Shown here in pieces: positions 31,615 through 44,163 of a stretch of DNA of 64,000 nucleotides. Numbering within the stretch: position 1 is the stretch's first letter; every line of letters begins with the position of its first letter. Position numbers and translations under genes: made by a program. Under the pieces are notes generated by a model. That model was not told the origin of the DNA and searched no databases. It worked only from the letters and a program-made list of their open reading frames with translations. Origin of the DNA: Phytoseiulus persimilis (lineage: Eukaryota; Arthropoda; Arachnida; Mesostigmata; Phytoseiidae); contig CM075101.1 in assembly GCA_037576195.1 (NCBI GenBank), forward strand, positions 31,186,001 to 31,250,000. Direction: 5' to 3'.

Positions 31615-32955
31615 ATGTCAAATGGTTCGCGTAGCTCTCCTGCGAGGGTCTGGCATTGAGTAGGCTTTCTGATGCCCAAATCGTCGGAAGCGGTACTGAA
31701 GGACTTCCCCCCTATCGGTATTATGTTCGCCTAATTTCAGTTGTCGGTCAGGGAAGCGAGTTATAAAGAAGGATGCTGTGCGTCTTCGCGGAAAATTCCA
31801 GTCGGCCGGTCCGGAAGGGCTGACTCGGTGTCAGAGGCCAGTTTGCTCTCGGCCAAGCTTGCTTAACGTCGTCGTCTTCGTTCAAGCAAGTCTCTTATGA
31901 TTTCAGGCTCGACGAGAGCTGTAGGATACGACGGGTAGTCTGGCGCGTACTTCGTTCGCGTACAAACAATGATGGTAATCACAGAGTATGCGTTCAGCGA
32001 ACAAGGTTCCGGAAAATTCGAAATTCCGTTCGGAGAATGTCTTAGCACTTGCTCAACAAGCTCCACCTTGACGGAATCAGACACATTGAAGCGACTGTCA
32101 CCCGGATTCGGAGCTTAGGCTGATTCGACGGTCGGCTCAGAAGTTGGCGAGGCCATTCGACGGTGACGTCAGCAGGTTCTCCAAAGACAAGCCGACTAAA
32201 CCTCGATGACGACCATTCACTCAAGCTCAGAAACCTCCGCTCGATTCGTCAACGAGTCTAATACTGTTACTGTTCTCATTGAACTAAGGTTTCAAGGCCT
32301 TCCTCACATGAAACCCTGCAGAAACTCCGAAGTAAGCGCGAAGGACGAACACTCCGGCGATGGCCGTATTTCTCCTACCACCCAATCAGAGATTCGTCCG
32401 AGCTGCCCTGCCATCGGGGTCGGGATCACTATTAGGTTGCATTACCTCCTTAATTGACTGTTCATAGACCACCGCGATGAGATACCAGTGGAACAAACAA
32501 TTTCTCCGAGCAAATAGGAGGCGATCGGGCCCAATACTGGAGAGAAGGTTCCAACCAGCTGTTGAGTCGGCGTTCGGTACGTACCATTAGGTCGCGACCT
32601 CAGTCCTAGAAGCATCCCCGTATCCTAAGAAGCACAGCACAGACTGAGAGCCCAGCAGAGATTGCTTCGAACCTCGGCCTTCTTTCCCACCTCTTTGAAT
32701 GAATCATGGTCCTCACCTCGTGTTTGTTCTCCTCTGCCGGCCTCTCTTTCTTGTCCGACTCAGGCACTGTTGTACTGCATGATATTCCCGGTCGTACCGA
32801 TGCTGTTGTCGCTGTTCCTGTCACAACGGAACCGCCCACATGCTTTTCCACCAAATTGTACCGGGAGAATGGATGCTGGAGTCGAAAATACGAATCGCTG
32901 CGACACGAGCCGCTAGCTCAAAGCGCGGAGCTCCAACTCTGATACGACGGCGCTG
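31615..32955. other. No gene recognised
   Basis: Frames overlap on both strands at 32606-32942 without motifs. A perfect CRE (TGACGTCA) stands alone at 32164-32171. A possible minus-strand donor (ACGAG|GTGAGG) at about 32717/32716 could end an upstream exon, but its phase would not fit NR4A exon 2. Confidence 0.35.
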
Positions 32956-32989
32956 TGACGTAGCTGTGACGTAGATTATCGTGACGTCA
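32956..32989. promoter_or_regulatory. CRE cluster, distal
   Basis: TGACGTAG (32956-32963), TGACGTAG (32967-32974) and TGACGTCA (32982-32989) within 34 bases. It lies about 7.5 kb upstream of the NR4A main promoter. Either a distal NR4A enhancer or promoter, or the promoter of an unrecognised neighbour. Confidence 0.5.
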
Positions 32990-35900
32990 GTTGTGTCGTC
33001 ACCATCAAGAACATCGGTGGCTGGCGCAGGCTCGAACCATGAGCTCGTCGTCGTTCATCCTGCTCGCCCGCCAGCCTGTCCGCTCATTCGCTCGTTTCCC
33101 CTGCATCTGTGGTAGAGGTTTTCCACGATGCTGCTGCCTTCGTCGACGGCAGGAGACGTTGCTGGTGCTGCTGCAGGACCGGGACGGGAACTTGACTCTG
33201 TTGCATGTGAACCGTAGCGCCATCTCGCGGTTATTTCTGCAGATACGGTCGAGGGACCTTCTTCCTCTGTTCCCGGATCGTCGGAGCACTCCGACGTCCA
33301 ACTGGGAGACGCCACCCACGTCACTCAGTGACGCCGCCACCGCTTCCTTCTCCGACGTCGCGTCGTCGTCGATATCCAAATCCTCCACGACATCAACAAT
33401 AGCTCCGACAGACGTTCGAAGATCAAGCTACTATTTTTAGATGATGCCTGCGATCTGGCGTGTTGTCGTCACGATCTCTTCCGAATCGACTAGCTATCGT
33501 CACAGTGAGCGTGATTATTCGAAAACCGTTCTAATTTCTTCAGGCATGGCTCAACGTCGGTCGGGTGACCGCGGACGAAATAGCCGAGCGGATTGGATGT
33601 CAATCTCCTGCAGAACTGTTTTAAACTGCTAAGGCCACGGCGCACTGAATACAATGCAAAGCTTCCGGGGGGCCTCAGTGGGCAGCTCTCGAATATGCAC
33701 ACCCCTTTCAGGAATGTGGCATCGCAAGTTACCTGTGGATGTCGAGCAAGCGGACATCGAGCAACTTTGGACAACGCGGGTGTTCACGAACCAACTTGCC
33801 TCTCGAGATACGTATCCCGATTCATCTAGGGATGATATCAAAGCTCTCCTAGTTATCCGCGAGCAGCAAGCTTCATTGATTATCTCGCTCCTTCTCCTCT
33901 GGAATCTGATTTTTCGGAGCCTAAAAGAACAGTTGAAAACGCCGCCCCCGAAAAAGACCGGCCTCTCGGAGCGCGCCGGGGTGACTGACACCCTCCGAGC
34001 TTCGAAGACATCCTCCACTGAATCTCTCAATCGGGACTGTGCATGGTTAGGAATGAGGAGACCTTTGTTTTCCCAGTGACGGAGCTCAAACACTCCATGA
34101 AAGAATTCAAGGATTCAGAATAATTGAGAATTGCACATATTGAGCTGCTCTCTTCGACGCAGCAGCGAGTTCTGAGTGGATCCTTCCTCTCAATCTCTGG
34201 TTCTGAGGAAGAAACATGGAACATGAATGCGAGAGCTATGAAGAAACATGGAACACGGATGCGAATACCATGAAAACCCATGCTCAGGTTCTTCGTCAGA
34301 GCTCACTCGTACGGTGGGCTTCATAATGACGAGCGCATCTCAGATTTACACGAAATTATGACTGAATACTGCCCCGGCCCTACGAGGTCGTCAGTGACCC
34401 GATCTCGCGACATGACGACATCCTTCCCAAGTAAGGCGAAAATGGGATAAGCTGGGCATTTCAGTGATGATTATCGATATTGTTCTGAGTCGGAAAGAGA
34501 CGACTTCTCGAGGAAACCGAGTGTGTCGGTCGCTTTCTTATCCCCGCTTCTTTTGCTCATTACTCAGCGAAGAATGATATGCTTGGGAGGACGGCGCATC
34601 TCATTCTTCCTTATTCTCGTGTTTCGGCCGAGAACTGAATTCCTCTGACTTTCCCCAGAGAACTTGCCGGTAAACTTCTGAAGTCCTCCGGTCGAGTCCG
34701 GAAGAGTAGGGTTCGACTAGGGTTAAAATTCTGCTCAAACGCCCGGCAACTTCAGACTTTTAGCTCAGATTCTGTCAGGAGGACGGACGATCGTTTTGAT
34801 CCTGAAGGCGAAAGCTGACCTCTCGACACGATCTCGTCCTCTTCGCATTTCCGCCTGTGACTCCTCAGGGGAGCCCCCTTCGAAAAACTTCCCGATAGCG
34901 AACAGTTCCTAGTGGTCCGAGCCACCCGTTCTGGAGTTGGTGGGTCATTAAGTTCCTCCTCCCAGGACAAAGCTGGGGGAGCTCGATTGTCGGGTGGGGA
35001 AAAAAGTGGTCGGATCGACCCAGCAACTCCGTCATCGGGTAGTTTGGACCGATCCAAGTTCTTCTCATCCCCAGAAGAGTCCGGAAATTCGGAGTCGAAT
35101 TCGCCTGCCCCGAGATAGATTCGGGTCGATGACATCGAGGACGCGTTTTGTCAAGGAGCCAGCTTCTGACGTCAAGGTCGAAACGATCGATCGCCCTACC
35201 TACAGATCCTGAGCTGAAAATCTGAGGTTGCCAAGCGTTCGAGCAGCACTTCCGGTTTCGATCGGTAGCCTTAACAAATAGTTCTTCGAAAGAGTCGAAA
35301 GAAGGAAATGCATTCTTTGAGTCGCTCTAGAAAATGCGTTTTTCAATCGGATAATCTTCCGCAGAGTAATGACCAAACACGAGAGCGTAATGTCTTACGA
35401 TGACAACCCTGTACAGGAGCAGCTCCTTTGCTCTCGGGAGGGATGTTGAAGAGAAATCGGATCGCCCTCATCTATGATAAATAGGAAGATCCGATTTTCG
35501 TGCTTTTGATTAAATTTTCCATGGAAGGGGGCCCTATTCTATCTAAAGCTGCCTGGTTCGCTGATCCAAGCTGCTGCTCTGATTAGAACTGACGATTTTC
35601 TGGGTGAACCGCCATCACGAATATGCCCGGGAATGCGATCGGGCTCCAATCCAGGAATCGCGGGAGTCAGGAATCAGTCCAACGAGCTCGGCCATTCGCA
35701 CTCGAATCAAATGATACTGCTCCTACTGACGAGGATCAAAGCGTTATCTTGTCGGAAATGGATTCACCATCGCTGCGGGGTCTCAGGAAAGGCATCAGAG
35801 AGCCCTGTAGAGCTTCTCGGAACTCCTCGCTGTTCCTTTCCGTTGACGGGAACTCGACTTGCCAGTTCGAACTCATTTCCCTCAATAAAAATCGTCTAGA

Positions 35901-38900
35901 GAAGCAGAATTTGTCGGCAATCCCTCTCTCCCGTCGAGATTCAGCAATGTTATCTGGAATACTCGCTATGTGCCAGTCTGCTGTCATATTCAAGCGCCGG
36001 GATTGGAATCTGTTCTGTGTTCGATCGTGAATCGCGAATATTTGTTCACATCTGAGCGTACCATAAGCTCGTCCTCTTCAGGGATTCGCAACACCAGCAT
36101 GGAGCCCCGATAGATTTCCGATCTTGCGACAGCCCATCGTCGACTGGGGTGACCAAGTGTCTCAAGCGTCCCGTACGACTGGCGATCGCTCAAGAACCGC
36201 CGAATTGACGCGCTCTGTGATCCCTCGAGATTTCCTGACATGGCCAGTTTCACGCTTGAGATTGCGCATTCCAACTTTAAAGACTGCCTCGATCTTGGCA
36301 CTTTCTCTCCCCGATAGTTGTTTCCCTCGTTCCATTTCTGGGGAGCTTTACGGGGCGATATTCGGATACTCGAAAAAGGGGTTCGACTCTGGTTGCAGCT
36401 TCCTCCGGAAGACCCCGACTCTTCTCAACCTGTGAACAAGAAGCTGTGATTCATTATGAAGCGGTTTCAAATGCACGGAATTCTATGCCATCGTGGCGAA
36501 AGCCCTTTCCTCGCTGAAATCTTGACAGAAGTTCCAAATGTAGGCACAGATGAAAACCACAAGGTTGGCGAGAACATGAACTGTTGTTTTTTTTCCGAAA
36601 TCGCCGATGGGAGGGGGTGCGCTCATCTCAAGGCCACTACGAGTCTTGGAACTGCGCTGCTGATCCACGAAAGAAACTCAGTACCGTCTTCAAACATGAT
36701 TCCCTGATGAGTGAAAGTTTCGGAGCAGTCCTCCGTGGGACAGGCTCTGAAAGCTATCGACCAGATCACGATGCGGTTGGAACGCTTAACTTCCCGATGG
36801 GAGGTTGTCAGAATAACTCTGGATGAATATCTATTAGTCTGCGCATTTGATGCGATTGGTACCATATCGGTCGCCATGAATATCGGTCTTTGCGTGTGAT
36901 GCATCCGTGTGTCCTGATTCGGGGGTGACTCTCGCACCTGAGGGGTGAGCGAGCTCAGCGATAACAGTTCCAGAGGAGATGGTTATCGTGGGACCCATTT
37001 CGATTTCTGGATGACAAGGCAGACATATCAGATGATGCATGTCCGCTAGTTGGCTGCGACGCGCTCCTTTGTCCCATACACATCACGTGGCGCATGTATC
37101 TACTCGAATGACTTCGAGAATATCTTACGTTCGGTTAACTGTTCATCCGTCTTGCTGGGAATCGGGACGGCGAACGGGGAAGGATGCTTCCGGGAGAGTA
37201 GCAACTCTGACATATTAGCACTCGGACGTCCTGCGACTATGGAACACTTTGTGGAAGTTGATCGAGCGCCAAATAGATGCTCCCGAGAGAAATGAAACAT
37301 TCACGGGATGCTGCACGGAAGGTGGTAAGGGCCCTCGGTGAGCCCGAAGCGCTGTGTGGCATTCCGTGACGCTGGTTAGCTGAGCATGATTATTCAAGGA
37401 TATTCTCGCAGCAGATTTCGGAAAGTTTTCTCTTCAGCAGGTGGCTCTAGCTGCGAGCGAAAGCAACTTTCGGAGCGTTGGAACTCTCGGGAGTCGCTCT
37501 TTGGAGAAGGATTCTCCGCAAGTTGAGCTGATTCGATGCAATGATTGAAACGGAAGTAATGTTCACTCGATGTTATCAGGATAGTGTGGATCCGAATCGC
37601 GCACTACGGGCCTTGACTGCGGAGAGACTTTCCAACATGTAATAGCTTATAAGTATTTTTTCCGGCCGCCTCAATGCTCAAAAGCGGTAATGTGCTCAGC
37701 CGTCGTAGACCCATGATGATCATGACGCATCGTCTGCTTTGACTCGCCGAAAAACCTCTCACAGTTGGGTTTTTTAATGGCGATGGTGGGAAGAATTCAA
37801 GTGGGAACGCGCAGGTCCGGGAACACCGTTACATCAATGGATGGTGAAGCTGGGAAGTTCCGCCGAAATCGCCATCCATCAATGCCACAACATTTCACAG
37901 TCATTCATCTCACCATAAAGCCTCTCCGATGGATCGAACTGGAACTCTCATTCTTCGTCCCCTCAGCTCTGAGAGTCGCAACTTCGTTCTTGATTCGATT
38001 GACTTTCTGCTGCATTGAGAAAGGTTGACAGAACTTCGAACCCGTCTGTCCCCAGCTTTGCGTCCCCTCGAAAGATAGAGAGGTGGCTTCGGATTCGGTA
38101 TCCGTTTAAGGATATCCATGTGAGTTGCACCCGGGGCTCATCGATCATGCATACAAATATCAGCTCAATCGAAAGAGTACAGAGGATAACGATTGGCACT
38201 CTTTCATCCCGAATCGGTCTGATGTATATTTTGCCTGCTGCGCAGCAGCCAAACCAGCTTCAGAACAATGATGAAAAGTCCCCGAACACTTTGCGGATGA
38301 AACAATCCATGCTCGGAGCACCCCGGACCCATGTATATTGGTGCTGGATATCAGCACTATGGGAAGATTCCAAAGGATTGAAATTGGCAATTTTTCGAAC
38401 GATCCGATCAAAGCATGTTCAATGGGGTCATGAAAGGCATGGAACGAATGCAAAGCGTCCCGAATACATTGGCTGAAGAGTTTCAGGACGATGAACGGAG
38501 CAGAGTTGGCAATTCATGGTCCGCCGTGAGGTCCAACAGGTTCCAGATTTCCCTGAAATGGCAGAAAGAGTGTCCTAGCTAGCCGAAAGGCTGAATGAGG
38601 ACGGCTTCATGAACCTCCAAATGCATTGTGACTGCATCGATATCTCAAAGGTGGAGAACGGGTCGCGCAGTTGGTAGAGGAAGACCTCCCGTTTGTAAAT
38701 CGGGCATGTGCCGGGAGTGGGTCATATATAAATCAAACGTCATCATTGTGAGTATGCCAACGGGACTCGCACAGTAGGTTGTTGCTTTTGTGTCGCGGCC
38801 GTTCTGTGCTCGCCGTTCCAACCGCGACATTTCTCGAGTATTATGAGACAAGCACAGATAAACTGTCCCACGCTGATGCCAGTATTCCCGTCATCGACGA

Positions 38901-39071
38901 AGATTGATAACCGTGTTTGAATTCCATCAGCTCGGATGCAGAATGTGCGGCGGCGTTTCGTTAATGAGCTCATGCTCATTGGCTGTTGCGATGATAAACA
39001 TCAGGGGGGCCCGGGATGAAAAATTTCGAATCGTTATTTTTAGAATCTTTCGATTGGGCGGAGACATATTA
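32990..39071. other. Long interval without a recognised gene
   Basis: Several open frames exist, with no family I can name. A 127-codon minus-strand frame at 34752-35135 (acidic, Ser/Pro-rich, starting MSSTRIYLGAGEFDSEF) is the most protein-like. Others are at 33005-33388 (-), 33629-34093 (-) and 35623-36030 (+). There are no clear splice partners or poly(A) signals. A lone TGACGTCA is at 35167-35174. Near 38660 a stretch resembles a tRNA A-box and anticodon arm but lacks a B-box. Confidence 0.4.
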
Positions 39072-39982
39072 CAGGGTGGCTTTTTTTTATAACTTCGTCA
39101 ATTTTTGGAGTTTTCTCAAAAATCAAGAAGTGATCGATATAGGATATCGAGGCGGTCATTTCGATACAAAATTCAGGAGGATCTGGCAAAAATCCCGATC
39201 AGGAGATGGTTTTGTAAATGACCTTTTTTTTTCGAGGTCTTCCTAAAAGTTATCGTAAAAGCGTCAATATTTATCGGATCGAACTCGTGCGGGTCGCATC
39301 CGACGCGCAAAAGGAAGCCGGTCATTCGCCAGAAAACCGATTGAAGTTATCTAGTTTCTCCGAAAAATGGCAACCGATCGTATCGAGAACTCCTTTGGTG
39401 TCGAGGGTGATTTTGGCAACCGAGGGCGGAATCCTGAGCGTGGGTGATTTCCGATGGAAATCAAAAATCATCGGATCGACCTCGCAGCTCAATGTTCGGA
39501 TCATTCACCCATTTCTGAGTAATTCTCACCAGGGGAGATACCTCCGATTCTGCCTCGTTGAGGAGTTACGAGAAGAAATGCGGGAAAAGCGAGGAAAACG
39601 AAATTAGCAAATGGGCAAGGCCATGAAAAAGGGGTTGATACGATCGCTTGCCATTCTTCGGGGAAATGAGATAACTTCGCTCGATTTTCCGGCGAATGAC
39701 GGGCTTCCTTTTGCGCGTCGAATGCTACCCCCACGAGTCCGACCCGATGAATATTGACGTTTTTACGATAACTTTTAGGAAGACCTCGAAAAAAAAGGGT
39801 CATTTTCAAAACCATCTCCTGACCGGGAATTACCAGATCCTTCTGAATTTTGTATCGAAAGGACCGCCTCGATATCCTCTATCGATCACTCTTTGATTTT
39901 TGAACAAAAATCCAAAAATTGACGAAGTTATGGCCAAAACAAGATCGGTCTCGAAAATTCCCGACTAAAAGAAGCCACCCTG
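39072..39982. mobile_element. Fold-back (long-TIR) MITE with TA target duplication
   Basis: The ends are CAGGGTGGCTT... and ...GCCACCCTG, flanked by TA on each side (39070-39071 and 39983-39984), the Tc1/mariner-type target duplication. The inverted arms are about 313 bp (39072-39384) and 346 bp (39637-39982). They align throughout with scattered mismatches and small indels, around a unique centre of about 252 bp. No transposase is encoded. Similar peptides on opposite strands (LPKSYRKSVNI and LPKSYRKNVNI) are by-products of the arms. The arm divergence suggests moderate age. RNA read through it would form a long hairpin. Confidence 0.88.
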
Positions 39983-41418
39983 TAGATGGGCGCCGGGTGA
40001 ACCGAGTCTGAAATTCATTACTCTCCTATATCCTTCTATAAGGAAAGATACCAGTTTGAAGCGTTGCTAGTCAGCTTCCCGATAGAATATAGCGGGAGTC
40101 TCTAGGTTTCCCCGTTCTCGCACAGTCTCCGAACCTTCCAATTTTTTGAAGATTTTTTCCATGAAGCTTTCTAGGGAAATCGAGGGTGATTGAAGTGATC
40201 GAGGGTGATCGAGGGTGATTGAAGTGATCGAGGGCTTCTGTGAGATCGAAGTTCTTGATCTTCTATGATCGAAGCTTTCTATGAGAATCGAGGGTGATTG
40301 AAGTGGACTGAATATTCTCTGGATAGGGGAGGGCAATCGCCTCACGTAATTGGTTTGCGAATTCCTTTTGGACCCGAAACCAACCTTTATCCGGCTGTGC
40401 CCTTCCTCAAAAGAGCTCTCCGTTTCAATCAATGATTTTGCCGGAAATCGGCGATTTTAGGAGCCTGAATGTGAGCGACATGCGATTCGATACGAAACCT
40501 TATCGGTTGAATCAGTGCTGACTCACAAGAGTGAAAGTCGTACACTGTCTGAATCAGTGCAGACTTACGATCTGATTTCGGATTTCGAAATAGAGCCCCA
40601 ATCTTGCGGGAGACACCGAAACTTCGGCCACTCGCAGTCACGTTTGACTGATGGGATGGATACAAAGATTTACTGAATGAGTCGAAGATTCACGAATTGC
40701 CATCACACTAGCATGACGCTCGAAAGTGAGAACGGATTTAAGTGGCCGGAACGGAGCAAGTTCACAGAGAAGAGTCAGCGGAAGAGTCGCATGTGATGGA
40801 CACCTGCGAATCATGAGTAGCATGAGAAAGGTCCTTTGACGGCGGTTCAAGGGTCATTGTTTGCCCTTTAATTTGAGCTAAGAGTTTGAACAAGGAGTTA
40901 CCCAGCAAGCTGTGAATCTCATTACCCTTTTAGGAAAGAGACAAGGATGGAGAAGGGCACGACAGTATGAGATGCAAAACAATCGACAGCGCCAAAGTTT
41001 CGTGTTATCGCAGTGTCTATTGAATCGCGATCGTTCTGGTCCGCAATGTCGATCGTGTACGGCCTGGAATTTTGTCCCTCGAGGGAGATATTTTTCAGGC
41101 ATTTAGATGAATGGAATCACCTGAACGACTCAAAGAGGACTCAGAATTAATGTAGTAGAATGACAAATATATCGCGAATGGAGGAATCCGCTCAAAGCGG
41201 AGTTTTTTTCTCGCTCATTGGCGAACCTCTCGTAAGCCGATCCGAATGTATTCACCTGGTGCAGTCAACTCCAGCCAACTTGGAACGTATTCAACCCGTG
41301 ACTCCCGCGAAGTAACAACTTGGAACGTTAACATGGCTCTTTGGGCAGCCTTGGAGAATAGACTCAACGCTGCTCATAATTCTTCCTTTTTGAATCGTCC
41401 ATGGTCTAGACTCTAGAC
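39983..41418. other. No gene recognised; contains a minisatellite
   Basis: Apart from the tandem repeat at 40179-40305, the interval holds only short unsupported frames on both strands (for example 40429-40665 - and 40878-41102 -). Confidence 0.4.
40179..40305 (+). repeat. Irregular minisatellite
   Basis: Full copies of ATCGAGGGTGATTGAAGTG at 40179-40197, 40208-40226 and 40287-40305. Partial copies (ATCGAGGGTG, ATCGAGGGCTTC) and ATCGAAG-type variants lie between them. The unit is about 19 bp. Confidence 0.75.
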
Positions 41419-41629
41419 CAGTGGTTCTCAAACTCCACTGACCCATCGACCCCCCAGGCGACTTCGTTGAAGCTTATGGACTGCCGTCCTGAGGGGTCGA
41501 CCGTCGGCCCTTGATCCACCTAACTGGACGCCAAGAAGTATGGTCAAATCCACCCCGACATCACCTCTGTAAACCGGAGATCGGCCATCGACCCGCAGGG
41601 GTCGATATCGACCACTTTGAGAACCACTG
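41419..41629. mobile_element. hAT-type MITE, 211 bp
   Basis: Terminal inverted repeats CAGTGGTTCTCAAA / TTTGAGAACCACTG match perfectly over 14 bases and are the standard hAT-superfamily end. Flanking 8-bp target duplications are CTCTAGAC (41411-41418) and GTCTAGAC (41630-41637), 7 of 8 identical. The interior has short self-complementary GACCCC/GGGGTC blocks, as in related hAT MITEs. There is no coding capacity, so it must have been moved by an autonomous element elsewhere. The good ends and duplication suggest a fairly recent insertion. Confidence 0.9.
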
Positions 41630-41637
41630 GTCTAGAC

Positions 41638-43229
41638 TCTCGAGCTTGGAACGAAATCCCGTATCCAAGTTTCAGCAAGTTTCCATCGCAAAAGCCAGCT
41701 CATTGGGAGGCTCCGAAGGGAGGAAAGCGACTTGATCAAAGCTATCTCTAGAACGTGTATAGGTAAAAGGACAAGATTGGAACGGCTCCAACCGTTCAGC
41801 GCACCATATTCTCGCTTCCACGTGATATTCCATCCGGAGGCCATCGGGGGATCAACTTTATTGGAGTACTAAGCCTGTAAGTTTCTCCCGAACGTGTGCC
41901 CGGTGGGATAATCTGGTTCTTCAATGCGGTCATCCAAGATATCGTCACGTTCATCGAGCAAATCGAAGCTTCGATCTGCTACCGTACCGTTCGTGGTCGA
42001 ATCCACGGATTCGGGGCTCCACAAGCAATGGACCGCGGCTGCTACGTTGCTGAAGTTGGGTACCAGGCTGTTGGAAGGGAAGGTGATAAGGGCTCATAAG
42101 TCGTGGGCTGAACGGTGAATCGACACAACCCAAAAAAAAACTTGAAATTTCCCTCATGGACATTACACTCAAGAATTATGAGTCGGCGAGAACCGACTGC
42201 ATTCGGAGACGTTTTCTTGTTCTCTGGAGCTTTTCAACCAAGCTTCTGGGGAGCGAGCCTATTCCGACGTGCTCTGTCTCAAAGGGCCACCCTCAGGAAA
42301 ATCCACAGGTGGGGGCGCCACTGAGCTGAGAGGAAATCTCCTCTTTCGCAGAATGTGGACTTACTCTCGTATCGCTGAGCTTCCACTAAAATTCCTTCTC
42401 GGCTCCACATATCCGCAAGGCGGAATGTGATGTACAGGGTCGGGTTAGGTCGGGATTATTTCCGCCATTCTTCTTTTGACTATAATTCAGAGCTCAGTGA
42501 GCCGATTGCGGCAATTATTTTTGCAAAACGTAGCTCATTCGTTCGACTACGTTCGAGCCAACCAATCCTTACAATCGTTTCTCGTTCCCTTTTAATCTCC
42601 ATTTTTCAAAAAATTGGCGAAATTTCTTCTTCTCTCGGGTTCTCCACAGGCGGCGCAGCTGAGTTCTCCCGGTGTTATGTGGAAGAGTGTCCATCTAGCG
42701 GAACAGTTCCCGGAGGTTGCCAGCATTCCGCTCTCAACTGGGAAGAACTAACGAGCCCAGGCATCGAATAATCGTCGCCACAATAGCGGGTGCCGCGGAA
42801 CCTCCGAAACTTGACCGAAGAGAGCTCTGTGACTTCTCGACAACAGGTTCCTGGTCACGAACCCCGTGCTGAAGTTGCGTATCCTTTCTCCAATCCAATC
42901 AATCACACATTTCCGATTTTGTTGATCCATCAAACCTCGACTCCCGCCCCGGTGCTCAGTTTCAGGCGAAAAAGCCAATGCAAACCGGACATATAGGCCT
43001 TGGGAGTCAGTTTTTTTCTTTATATGTAACCTTTCAATGCCGTGATGGCTCTATTTCCTGCCTGGCCAGAAGAGTTCTGGCGACACTGATCCGATCACTT
43101 TCGTGCTTATCGGACAGTTGATGCGGCACCCAGGGCATCGAGTTTAGAGAAAGAAACGAGTCTGCAAAGGTGGCACAAGATCGATGAAGCGTCAACGTTG
43201 AAAAGTTTCACGTTGAAACCGTGAACATC
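41638..43229. other. No gene recognised
   Basis: Short frames on both strands (41896-42099 +, 42427-42771 +, 42748-42978 -) show no motif or splice structure that I trust. Confidence 0.4.
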
Positions 43230-43690
43230 AACCGGAAATAGCGAACCGTGATGACTAGATTCGTTATGCAGAGCTTCTCGAGTTGAAGGAGGAAGAACAG
43301 CAGCACAGCCAAAAATGGGGAACGGTTCGCAGAATTCGCAAGTGGCGATATGAACCTGAGCGATGCACCGCGATCGGGTAGGCCCCACGCAATGAATGTT
43401 AATGCGTTGAGGGCCTATCTCGCTGATCATACGTTGATCACCACCGAAAAGATGGCGGAACATTTTGGCTTAGGCGTTCCAATGATCTGATGGCACCTTG
43501 CAACACACGATTTCATTTCTAAACTCGATGCCTGTGCACGGTATCGACCGTCCGATTTGCGCTGAAGTGCTCGAAGCAGTGTTGCGGCAACTCTTCTGGC
43601 CACTCAGGTAACAGAACCATTCCTGCATCGAATGGTTACAGGTGACGAAAAAGACCGACTCCCGAGGCCGATTTCCTCGCATTTTTCCTC
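43230..43690 (+). mobile_element. Truncated mariner transposase relic
   Basis: The plus strand reads FASGDMNLSDAPRSGRP, then ALRAYLADHTLITTEKMAEH and LG, a stop, WHLATHDFISKLDA. After further damage it gives EPFLHRMVTGDEKD. This is the order of a mariner transposase: second helix-turn-helix with the RSGRP linker, the KLD-x-WVPH region (degenerate here) and the first catalytic aspartate in VTGDEKW (W changed to D). At least two in-frame stops are present. The rest of the DDD domain and the ends are not recognisable. The copy is dead and truncated after the first catalytic block. Confidence 0.7.
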
Positions 43691-43896
43691 CACAAACTCC
43701 ATGCTTCTGGAGAGAAAGCACGGAGTCATAACCTCAGTTCCGTCGGAATCGCGATTTTTCCGATCTTCAACCTTCTCAGTGAGACCGTCGATGTGGGTAG
43801 GCCGTTCGGATCAACACGAGTTTGGATTTGAAAGCAGACCCGATTTCCGCACATTTCGACCGTTGTACCATTTCTCTGCGCCACCTGGAAGCGGAG

Positions 43897-44163
43897 TTAC
43901 GAGCGATCGATATTTAGCGTGCCGAACTTTTGCAAGCACCTAATAAGAAAGAGCACAAAATCCTCGACCACATTCGACTCCCCTAGCTGGTACCCTGCAG
44001 AGTAGGAACGGAACCTAGCCGCTTTGAACTCGGACCCTCCGATCGCTCTCAGGCTTGCATTGAGCGTTTTGAACCAATCTCTTCCGGCCTTTTCCAACCC
44101 GTCCAGCGATTTCGCGAGCGAACGGGCCTTATTTTCTGTCTCGAACATCGCGTATTCCTCCAT
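43897..44163 (-). mobile_element. Possible pogo/Tigger-like transposase N-terminal fragment
   Basis: An 88-codon minus-strand frame contains AKSLDGLEKAGRDWFKTLNA. It loosely matches the CENP-B-type DNA-binding segment of pogo-like transposases (A-x(n)-AG-x-DW-x-x-F followed by LS-R-PE and an R-x-x-GF element, the last parts blurred). It is next to the mariner relic on the opposite strand. Similarity is by eye and weak; it could be a host exon instead. Confidence 0.3.

Noticed and set aside
33005-33440. Long overlapping frames on both strands
   Set aside because: GC-rich serine/arginine low-complexity translations on both strands, with no splice sites, motifs or poly(A) signals. Probably regulatory DNA.
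36490-37400. Many 60-100 codon frames on both strands
   Set aside because: Frames are mutually overlapping with no recognisable domains; expected by chance at this base composition.
38655-38715. tRNA-Thr-like stretch (GCGCAGTTGGTAGAG followed by CCCGTTTGTAAATCGGG)
   Set aside because: The A-box and anticodon arm look right, but no GGTTCGAAT-type B-box or T-arm follows and the acceptor stem cannot be paired. At best it is a degraded tRNA-derived repeat.
39218-39815. Two similar proteins on opposite strands (LPKSYRK...)
   Set aside because: They are the same inverted-repeat arm of the fold-back MITE read from both sides, not genes.
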